The notes under the pieces: model-generated
Database searches by the model: none
What the model saw: the letters and a program-made list of their open reading frames with translations, nothing else
What the model was told of the DNA's origin: nothing
Made by a program: the position numbers and the translations under genes
Source: Pseudomonas anuradhapurensis
GTDB lineage: Bacteria; Pseudomonadota; Gammaproteobacteria; Pseudomonadales; Pseudomonadaceae
Direction of reading: 5' to 3'
Assembly (NCBI RefSeq): GCF_014269225.2
Contig: NZ_CP077097.1
Span: 3,359,001-3,423,000 of the forward strand
Length of the DNA: 64,000 bases
Shown here: piece after piece, positions 17,448 to 26,300 of the stretch
How the letters are laid out: the number at the start of each line of letters is the position of its first letter
Numbering within the stretch: the stretch's first letter is position 1

Positions 17448-18905
17448 TCAGGCTGGGATGGCACCGGCTTCGCCGGTGCTCGCGGGTGACCCCGCTACCA
17501 CAGGTTGTGCGCAGCGTTTGCGAACAGCCTGTGCAGCCAAGGCGATCTCCAGCTTCTCGACCAGTGTATCGATCTCCTCACTACCGATGGTCAACGGCGG
17601 CAGGAAGCGCAGCACCGCGCCATGCCGCCCGCCCAGTTCGAGGATCACCCCTTCACGCAGGCAGCCCTGCTGCACGGCCTTGGCCAGCACGCCATCCCCG
17701 GCCGGCACCCGGCCTTGACCTGCGTCGGTAGAGACGATCTCCACCCCGACCATCAGCCCACGCCCACGTACATCGCCGATACACGGGTAATCGCGTTGCA
17801 ACTGGCGCAGCCGGGTCATCAGGTAGTCGCCCATGCGCTCGGCGTTGGCCACCACGCCCTCGTCGCGGATATACCGCAGGGTCGCGGTGCCGGCCGCCAT
17901 GGCCAGCTGATTGCCGCGGAACGTGCCCGCATGCGCACCCGGCGTCCACACATCGAGCGCCTGCCGGTAGACCACCACTGCCAGCGGCAGGCCACCGCCG
18001 ATGGCCTTGGACAGCACCAGTACGTCCGGCTCGATAGCGGCGTGCTCGAAGGCGAACATGCGCCCGGTGCGGCCAATGCCGCTCTGCACCTCGTCGATGA
18101 TCAGCACCACGCCATGCTCGCGGGTCAGCTTGCGCAGGCCCTGTAGCCAGCGCACCGGCGCCGGAATGACACCGCCCTCGCCCTGCACCACTTCCACCAC
18201 CACCGCCGCCGGCAGCGGCACCCCGGACTCGGGGTCACTCAGCAGCTGGCCGATATAGCTCAGCCCTGCGTCGATACCGGCCTCGCCACCCAGGGCAAAC
18301 GGGCAACGGTAGTCATAGGGGTACGGCAGCACCTGCACATCGGGCATCAGTGAGCCCGGCAGCTGCTTGGGCCCCAGGTTGCCCATGAGGCTGAGCGCGC
18401 CGTGGGTCATGCCGTGGTAGCCGCCGGAGAAGCAGAACACGCCTTTGCGCCCCGTGGCGATCTTCGCCAGCTTGATCGCCGCCTCGATCCCGTCGGCCCC
18501 GGTCGGCCCGCAGAACTGGATACGCGCCTCGGCAGCAAAGGCTGGCGGCAAGGCTGCGAACAAGGTCTCGACGAACAGGTCCTTGACCGGCGTGGTCAGG
18601 TCGAGGGTATGCAAGGGCACGCCGCTGTCCAGGGTCGCGCGCATCGCCGCCAGGGTGCACGGATGGTTGTGGCCAAGCGCCAACGTCCCTGCCCCCGCCA
18701 GGCAGTCCATGAACAGTTGCTCACGGGTGTCCTGTACGTAGAGCCCCTGCGCTGCCTTCAGCGCAAGTGGGATACGCCGCGGGTAGGAGCGCGCGTTCGA
18801 CTCGCGCGCCGCCTGGCGCTGCAGCAGCGGGTCAGCCTCGAAGTGGCGCGGCGGTTGGCGGCGAAAATGCGCCAGGTTGTACGGTGCAAGCTGAATGTCT
18901 TCCAT
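17448..18905 (-). CDS. dat: Diaminobutyrate--2-oxoglutarate aminotransferase
   Basis: A 485-residue class III PLP aminotransferase that makes L-2,4-diaminobutyrate from aspartate semialdehyde and glutamate. The fold signatures are GPTGADGIEAAIKLAKIATG, GGYHGMTHGALSLMG, LIIDEVQSGIGRTG and VLSKAIGGGLPLAVV, where the lysine binds PLP. The ATG at 18905 is chosen over an upstream frame without a ribosome site. It lies beside mbtH and the NRPS genes, one of whose adenylation domains has a Dab-like pocket, so it likely supplies Dab for the siderophore. The last codons (GSPASTGEAGAIPA) are encoded inside a REP element. Confidence 0.9.
   Translation of the reverse strand: MEDIQLAPYNLAHFRRQPPRHFEADPLLQRQAARESNARSYPRRIPLALKAAQGLYVQDTREQLFMDCLAGAGTLALGHNHPCTLAAMRATLDSGVPLHTLDLTTPVKDLFVETLFAALPPAFAAEARIQFCGPTGADGIEAAIKLAKIATGRKGVFCFSGGYHGMTHGALSLMGNLGPKQLPGSLMPDVQVLPYPYDYRCPFALGGEAGIDAGLSYIGQLLSDPESGVPLPAAVVVEVVQGEGGVIPAPVRWLQGLRKLTREHGVVLIIDEVQSGIGRTGRMFAFEHAAIEPDVLVLSKAIGGGLPLAVVVYRQALDVWTPGAHAGTFRGNQLAMAAGTATLRYIRDEGVVANAERMGDYLMTRLRQLQRDYPCIGDVRGRGLMVGVEIVSTDAGQGRVPAGDGVLAKAVQQGCLREGVILELGGRHGAVLRFLPPLTIGSEEIDTLVEKLEIALAAQAVRKRCAQPVVAGSPASTGEAGAIPA
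17460..17505. repeat. REP element overlapping the 3' end of dat
   Basis: GCACCGGCTTCGCCGGTGC forms the REP stem and is followed by TCGCGGGTGACCCCGCTACC and ACAGG, the P. putida REP layout. It occupies the end of the convergent dat reading frame. Confidence 0.8.
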
Positions 18906-18930
18906 GGATCGCTCCCTCTGCGGCTGGCGC

Positions 18931-19146
18931 TCAGCGTTGCTCGGCGGTTTCAAGGGCCTGGCGCAGGCTCAGCGGGCGCATGTCCGTCCAGTGCTGTTCG
19001 ATCCAGGCCAGGCACTGCGCCTTGTCACCCTGCTGGCCGACCGCACGCCAGCCCTCGGGCAGGGCTTTGTAATCCGGCCAGATGGAATACTGCTCCTCAT
19101 GATTGACCACCACCACGTACCCGCACTCGGCCTTTTCCCAACTCAT
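18931..19146 (-). CDS. mbtH: MbtH-like protein
   Basis: A 71-residue MbtH-family protein, the small partner that folds and activates NRPS adenylation domains. Conserved residues are seen in NHEEQYSIWPDYKALPEGWR and CLAWIEQHWTDMRPLSLR, including the invariant tryptophans. The ATG at 19146 follows an AAGGAG. It is 25 nt upstream of dat on the same strand and divergent from the hydroxylase-NRPS operon, sharing the Fur-box-like promoter region. Confidence 0.95.
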   Translation of the reverse strand: MSWEKAECGYVVVVNHEEQYSIWPDYKALPEGWRAVGQQGDKAQCLAWIEQHWTDMRPLSLRQALETAEQR

Positions 19147-19228
19147 TGTCGACTCCTTGGACAAACGTTTTCACAGAATCCCGGCTGCCCGCAGGAAGGC
19201 TGCAGTCGAGGCGCTCACAAACAATGTG

Positions 19229-19275
19229 AATGCTAATAAATTGCATTAACACTTACCATCTCTTTCGTATATATT
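19229..19275. promoter_or_regulatory. Fur-box-like palindrome and promoter for the NRPS operon
   Basis: AATGCTAATAAATTGCATT (19229-19247) is symmetric at 7 of 9 base pairs and resembles a divergent Fur box. It overlaps a candidate plus-strand -35 TTAACA (19246-19251), with TATATT at 19270-19275 as -10. The same site could control mbtH-dat on the other strand. I see no PvdS-type (TAAAT-N16-CGT) element. Identification is by eye. Confidence 0.45.
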
Positions 19276-19344
19276 CCGCCGGGGCCCCGTGGGAGACCAG
19301 GGATGGCCTTTTGCTGTGACTACCACGATAAAAAGGAGCAACTC

Positions 19345-20331
19345 ATGGGACGAGGTGTCGGGCCGGGCAATGGCCTGTCGGTGCAAGCACTTTTGCCAGA
19401 CAGCGCCCTGCCGCTGCTGGTCGAGCCGGCACAACCCGGTGCGGGGAACTTCGCGGCGCTGCATGCGCTGGCCAACGACTGCCTGCACGAAAGCGGCGCC
19501 CTGCTGCTGCGGGGCTTCGGAGTGCTGGGCGAACAGGCGTTCCAGGGGTTGGTGCGCAGCTTCGGTCACCCGCTGCTCAATTACGAATTCGGCTCCACCC
19601 CGCGCAAGGCGATCGAACAGGGGGTGTATACCTCCACCGAATACCCCGCGCACCAGGTCATCCCGCTGCACAACGAGCAGTCCTACACCCTGCAGTGGCC
19701 GATGAAGATCTGGTTCCACTGCATACAGCCCAGCGCTGAAGGTGGCGAAACCCCGATCGCCGACAGCCGGCGCATCTTCCAGCAGCTCGACCCGGCCCTG
19801 CGCCAACGCTTCGAAAGCAAACGCCTGATGTACGTGCGCAACTACGGCAACGGTCTCGACCTGCCCTGGGAACAGGCCTTCAACAGCGCAGACCGCGCCG
19901 TGGCCGAGGCCTACTGCCGGGCCAACCAGATCGCCTTCGAGTGGAAGGACGACGGTGAACTGCGCACCCGCCAGGTCTGCCAGGCCAGCGCTCGCCACCC
20001 GGTCACGCAGGACTGGGTCTGGTTCAACCAGGCGCACCTGTTCCACGTGTCCAACCTGCCAGCTGCCGTGCGGGAAAGCCTGCTGGCGGTGGTCGACGAC
20101 CCGCTCGACCTGCCGCGCAACGTCTATTACGGCGACGGCAGCGAACTGGAAGAAAGCGCGCTGGCGGAGATCCGCGGCGTGCTCGAGCAATGCACCGTGC
20201 GTTTCCCCTGGCAGCAGGGCGACGTGCTGATGCTCGACAACATGCTGGTGGCCCATGGCCGCGCCAGTTTCAAAGGGCCACGGCAAGTGATCGTGGCCAT
20301 GGCCGAACCCGCCCAGGAGTGCCGCCCATGA
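19345..20331 (+). CDS. SyrP/TauD-type Fe(II)/2-oxoglutarate hydroxylase, stand-alone
   Basis: A 328-residue TauD/TfdA-family dioxygenase related to SyrP, the aspartyl beta-hydroxylase of syringomycin biosynthesis. The iron ligands are in HNEQSY near residue 110 (HxE) and the distal VAHGR near residue 307, and GPRQVIVAM carries the arginine for 2-oxoglutarate. The start at 19345 is set by AAAAAGGAG. It overlaps the first NRPS by ATGA. Likely role: beta-hydroxylation of a carrier-bound amino acid. Since the first adenylation domain downstream has an Asp pocket, Asp1 is the best guess for its substrate. Confidence 0.85.
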   Translation: MGRGVGPGNGLSVQALLPDSALPLLVEPAQPGAGNFAALHALANDCLHESGALLLRGFGVLGEQAFQGLVRSFGHPLLNYEFGSTPRKAIEQGVYTSTEYPAHQVIPLHNEQSYTLQWPMKIWFHCIQPSAEGGETPIADSRRIFQQLDPALRQRFESKRLMYVRNYGNGLDLPWEQAFNSADRAVAEAYCRANQIAFEWKDDGELRTRQVCQASARHPVTQDWVWFNQAHLFHVSNLPAAVRESLLAVVDDPLDLPRNVYYGDGSELEESALAEIRGVLEQCTVRFPWQQGDVLMLDNMLVAHGRASFKGPRQVIVAMAEPAQECRP

Positions 20332-23300
20332 CCACTTCCCAGCCGTTGCGTGAGGCCAGCGCCGGCCAGCAGGCGCTGTGGCAGTACCATCAGCTCAACC
20401 CGGCCAGCCCGGCCTACAACATGGTCGCCGCACGCGAGCTGCGCGCCGACCTCGACCCGGCCACCCTGTGCCAGGCCTTCGCCCAGGTGGTCAGGCACTG
20501 CGAGACCCTGCACTGCGGCTACCGCGAGCAGGATGGCAAGTTGTGGATGTACCGCCCGGAGCACATCCAGGTAAACACCCGCATCGAGCGTATCGACGAC
20601 CTGGACAGCGCCGGCGTCGCCGCCTGGATCGCGCAACACGCCGACCAGCCGTTCGACCTGGCTGCGGCAGACATCTGCCGGCTTGGCCTGTTGCAAAGCC
20701 AGGGCCGCCTGTACCTGTGCATGGCGGCCCACCATATCAGCGGGGATTTCCTCAGCGTCGAATGGATGCTCAAGCTGACCTTCGCCGCCTACCATGCAGC
20801 GCTCAGCGGCGAGGCTCTGGTCCTGCCGCCGGCCGGCCTGTATTTCGACTGGCTGGACGAACAGCGCACGCTACTCGCCGAGGACAAGCTCGAGGCGGCA
20901 GCCAGCTACTGGCGCAACCAGCTCAGCGGCAGCCCGACGGCACTGGCGCTGCCGGCCGACCGACCACGCCCGCGCACGCCCGGCTTCGCCGGTGAAGAAA
21001 TCGAGTACCTGCTCGCACCGGCCCTCAGCAGCCAGCTGCGCCAGCTCGCCGAGGCCCAGGGCGTCAGCCTGTACGTCGTGCTGGCCACGCTGTTCCAGAT
21101 GTTCATGCACCGTTACACCGGCCAGGACGACTTCCTCATCGGCACGCCGACCATGGACCGGCACAGGGCGCGCTACAAGCAGCTGATCGGTTTCACCCTC
21201 AACAGCCTGCCGCTGCGCGCCCGCTTCGCGCATGCCCCGAGCCTGGCCGAATGCCTGCGCGACACCGCCCAGCAAATGCGCGAGGGGCTGCGCCATCGCC
21301 GCTACCCGGCGGCGCGCCTGCAGCAGGAAGTCGACGGCCCGCTGTTCCAGTGCATGATGACCTACATGCCCAGCCAGCGTGACGCCGCCTTCGCCGAGTA
21401 CACGCTGCGCGAGCACCTGTTCACCCAGCGCGGCGCCGCCAACGAACTCAACCTGCGCTGGCAGGACGACGGCGTGCAACTGCTGGCGCAGTGGCGCTAT
21501 CGCAGCGACCTGTTCGACGCCGCACGTATCGCCCGCCTGGCCGAGGATTTCGCCTGGTTCGCCGGCATCGCCCTGGCGCAGGTCGACACGCCCGTCCACC
21601 AGTTGCCGGCCACGCCGCCGGCCAACGGCGCGCGCCGCGCCGGGGCCGACCAGCCGCCCACCTTCGCCACGGCGCTGGCTGCCTTCGAGCACCAGGTGCA
21701 GACGCATGGCCAGCGCATTGCCCTGCGCGATGCCGACGGCAGCCTGAGCTATAGCGAACTGGACCAGGCCGCCAGCGCCCTGGCCGCACGCCTGGGCGAG
21801 GCCGGTGCCGCTGCCGGTCACATCGTTGCCATCGCCCTGCCGCGCAGCCGCGCGCTGATCACGGCGATGCTGGCCAGCTGGAAGCTCGGCGCCGCCTACC
21901 TGTGCCTGGACCCGGGCCTGCCCGCGCAGCGCCAGCGCCAGCTGCTCGACAACAGCGGCGCCAGCGTACTGATCGACCCCACGCATACCCTGCATGGCCT
22001 GGCCCCAGCGGTAAGCCAGGCGCACACCGCCGGCCACCCGCAGCAGCTGGCCTACCTGATCTACACCTCCGGCTCTACCGGTACGCCCAAGGCCGTGCGG
22101 GTGACCCAGGGTAACCTGGCGCACTATGCCCAAGCCGTACTCAAGCCGCTGGCCCTGAGCCCGCAAGCCAGCCTGACGGCACTGGCCAGCGTCGCCGCGG
22201 ACCTGGGCTACACCGCCTGGTTCGGCGCGCTGCTCAGCGGCCGTACCCTGCAGCTGATCAGCGACGAACTGGCCAGCGCCCCGGAAGAGCTCGCCCAATA
22301 CCTGGCAGCCAACCCGGTCGACTGCCTGAAGATCGTGCCCTCGCACCTGGCCGCCCTGCTCGCCGTGGCCGAGCCACACCGCCTGCTGCCGCGCCAGTGC
22401 CTGGTGCTCGGTGGCGAAGGCCTCGACCTGGCGCTGGTCCAGCGCCTGCAGCAGCTTGCCCCGAGCTGCCGCATCGTCAACCACTACGGCCCCACCGAAA
22501 CCACCGTTGGCTGCCTGACCCACGCCGTGCAGGACGAAGCCCCGAGCCTTTCCGGTTTCGCCCCGGTCGGCCTGCCGCTGGACAACGTGCAGGTGCATGT
22601 GCTCGATACGCACCTCACGCCACTGCCGCTGGGCAGCATCGGTGAGCTGTACATCGGCGGCGCCGGGGTCGCCGACGGCTACCTCGGCCAACCCGGCCTG
22701 ACCGCCCGGCAGTTCGTGCCCGACCCGTTCGCCGGCAATGGCCAGCGCCTGTACCGCAGCGGCGACCGCGTGCGCATGTTGGCCAGCGGCGCCATCGAGT
22801 TCCTGGGGCGGATCGACGACCAGGTCAAGATCCGCGGCTTCCGGGTCGAGCCGGGCGAGGTCGAAGCCTGCCTGCGCGCCTGCAGCGGTGTGCGCGAAGC
22901 AGCCGTGCTGGCGCGCGCCCTGGCTGAAGGCGAAGCGCCACGGCTGGTTGCCTACCTGGTGGCCGAACCCGGGCTGGACCGGGCGCAGCTGCGCCAGCAA
23001 CTGGCCGAGCGCCTGCCCGAGCCACTGCTACCGAGCGTTTATGTCGAACTCGAGCAGCTGCCGCGCCTGGGCAACGGCAAGGTCGACCGGCACAACCTGC
23101 CCCTGCCGGCGCCCGAGCCAGCCCCTGCGCAGGCGCACAGTACCCCGCGCGACCCAGTCGAGGCGCTGCTGCTGACACTCTGGTGCGAGGTGCTGGGCAA
23201 ACCGGCGCTGTCGATCCATGACGACTTCTTCGCCCTGGGCGGCGACTCGATCATGGCCCTGCAAGTGATCGCCCAGGCGCGCAAGCAACAGCTCAAGTTC

Positions 23301-26300
23301 AGCCCCCGGCATTTCTTTGCCCACCCCACCATTGCCCGCCTCGCAGCCACCCTGGACTCGCCGCTCAAAGCCCTGGAAGCCCAGTTGCTGGGGGTCTGGC
23401 GCGAAGTGCTGGAGCGCCCCGAACTCACTCGCCAGGACGACTTCTTCAGCGTTGGCGGCGACTCGATCATCGCCCTGCAGGTGATTGCCAAGGCGCGCAA
23501 GCTGGGCTTGAAGTTCAGCCCCAAAGAGCTGTTCGCCCAGCCGCGGGTCGACGCCCTGGCCCTGCTCCTCGCCCAGCGCCAAGCGGCCCAACCCACAGCT
23601 GTGGCAACGCCCTCGGTACCACCAGCCACCCCCTCGGTATCGCTGAGTGCCGAACAGCGGCAACCGTTGCAAGCGCTGCTCGGTACCCCGCTGGAGGACG
23701 CCTACCCGCTGTCGCCGCTGCAAAAAGGCCTGCTGTTCCACACCCTGCTGGAAGGTGCCAGCGGGGTCTACGTCAACCAGCTGCAGGCCGAGCTGCAAGG
23801 CCCACTGGACGCCGAGCGCTACCTCGCTGCCTGGCATGCCACCTTCGCCGCCCATCCCCTGATGCGCACGGCAATCCTCTGGCAAGGCCTGGACGAGCCG
23901 GTGCAAGGCGTGTGCAGTGGCCTCACCCTGCCGGTGCAGCGCCTGGACTGGAGCGCGCTGGACCCGAGCCAACGCCAGCAGGCCCTGGACGCCTACTGCC
24001 AGGCCGACCGAGCCCAAGGCTTCGACCCTCAGCGCCCACCGCTGCAACGGTTGGCCCTGATCCACCTCGACGCGCAGCACAGCTGGCTGATCTGGAGCCG
24101 TCATCACCTGATTGCCGACGGCTGGAGCTCGGTGCTGCTGATGGAGGAGATTCTCGCGCGCTACAACGGCCTTGCCGTACCGTCGCGCCCACCTTACCGC
24201 GACTACATCGCCTGGCTCGCCGCGCAACCGCACCAGCACAGCCTGCAGTACTGGCAGCAACACCTGGCGCAGTTCGAAGGCGTCGGCACGCTGCCGGCGC
24301 TGAACCCGGCCGACCCCGAGCACAAACCGCGCTACCACAGCCGCAGCCTGCGCCTGAGCGAAGCCCACAGCAGCCGCCTGAACGCACTCGGCAAAGCCTG
24401 CCGAGTCACCCTCAACACCCTCATGCAAGCTGCCTGGGGCCTGTTGCTAGCCCGCGCCAACAACCACACCGAGGTGATGTTCGGCGTCACCAGCAGTGGC
24501 CGCCCGGATGCCTTGGCCGATGCCGGGCAGATGCTCGGCGTGTTCATCAATACCCTGCCGCTGCGCCTGCGCATCGACCCCGGCATGGCCCTCGGCGACT
24601 ACCTGCAGCAGGTGCAAGCCACCAGCGTGGCCATGCGCGAACACGAGCAGACACCGCTGGCGCAGATCCTCCAGCAGCACCCGCGCGGTGCCGGGCTGTT
24701 CGACACCCTGCTGGTATTCCAGAACCTGCCGGCGCTCAGCGAGCGTCAGTTGCAGGCTGGCGAGCTGACCTTCAAGGTCCTCGACAACCTCGAACAGACC
24801 AGTTACGGCCTGACCGTCGAAGTGCTGCCCGGGCGCTGCCTGGAGGTGCTGTTCAGCGCCGATGCCCAGCGCCTTCCCGCTGCCGCGCTGGCGCGCCTGA
24901 GCGACGACTTGCTGAACCTGCTGCAGATGCTGGACAGCCCACCGGACACCCGCCTGGAACAACTCACCACACTCAGCCCGGCCCAGTATCGGCGCCTGCT
25001 CGACTGGGGCCGCCACCCGGCGGACTACGACCTTGAGCAAAGTTGGGAAGCACGGGTGGCAGCCCAGGTCGCCGCGCACCCCGAACGCATCGTCGCGCGC
25101 TGCGCCGAGCAAACGCTCACCTATGCCGAACTATGGCAGCAGTCCGAACGCCTGGCGCGGGGCCTGCAAGCCCTGGGCGCCCAGCCCGACCAGCCGGTGG
25201 CCTTGTTGGCCGAGCGCGGCATCGAATGGTTCTGCCTGATGGTTGCGACCCTGCGTGCCGGTTGTGGCTGGTTGCCGCTGGAGCCCTCGCAGCCGCCGGC
25301 GCGCTGGCAGCAGGTGCTGGCGCGCCTGGAGCAGCCGCTGGTGGTTTGCAGCCAGGCCTGTGCCGAGCCTTTGGCCAGCATCTACCAGGGCCGCCGTGCG
25401 TTGCCGTCGGAGCTGCTGCAGCTGAGCACCAGCGGCCGGCTGCCGCAGCAGCCGGCACGCCCGCAACAGTTGGCCTACGTGCTGTTCACCTCTGGCTCCA
25501 CCGGCCAGCCCAAAGGGGTGATGGTGCCGCGCGCCGGCATGCTCAACAACATGCTGGCCAAGGTGCAGCCATTGGGCCTGAACGCCGACGACGTGATCGC
25601 CCAGACCGCCCCGGCGTGCTTCGACATCTCGGTCTGGCAAACCCTCACCGCGCCGCTGTTCGGCGCCTGTGTCGAGATCATCGGCGATGCGCTGGTGCAC
25701 GATCCGCAGGCCCTGCTGGCGCTGCTGCGCGAGCGCCGCGTGAGCCTGTTCGAACCGGTACCGGCACTGCTCCAGGCGATGCTCGAAAACCTCGACGGCC
25801 AGCCAGCGGCGCTGCCGCATCTGCGCTGGGTCATACCGACCGGCGAAGCACTGCCGGTCGCCACCGCGCAATTGTGGTTCCGCCACTACCCGCACATCCC
25901 GCTGATGAATGCCTACGGCCCGGCCGAATGCTCCGATGACGTGGCTTTCCAGCCGCTGTACCAGGCCCCGGGGCCAGACGCCAGCGTGGCCATCGGCCGG
26001 CCCACCGCCAATGCCGAGCTGTATGTGCTGGGCCATGACCTGCAACCGGTCGCCGCCGGGGTGGTCGGTGAGCTGGCGATTGGCGGCATCGGCGTCAGCC
26101 GCGGTTACCTGGCCGACCCGGCGCGCACCGCCGCCAGCTTCATCCCCAACCCGTTCGGCACGCCGGGCAGCCGCCTGTACCTCAGTGGCGACCTGGCCCG
26201 CTGGGACGCTGACGGCGTGCTGCAGTACCTCGGGCGCAAGGATTTCCAGCTCAAGTTGCGTGGGTTCCGCATCGAGCCTGGCGAGATCGAGGCGCACCTG

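Noticed and set aside
19147..19344. PvdS-dependent iron-starvation box
   Set aside because: A TAAAT is present, but the nearest CGT is about 23 nt away instead of 16, so the motif spacing is wrong.
20871..23000. Long minus-strand open frames across the NRPS genes
   Set aside because: They mirror the conserved plus-strand NRPS coding sequence, lack ribosome sites and have no recognisable motifs.
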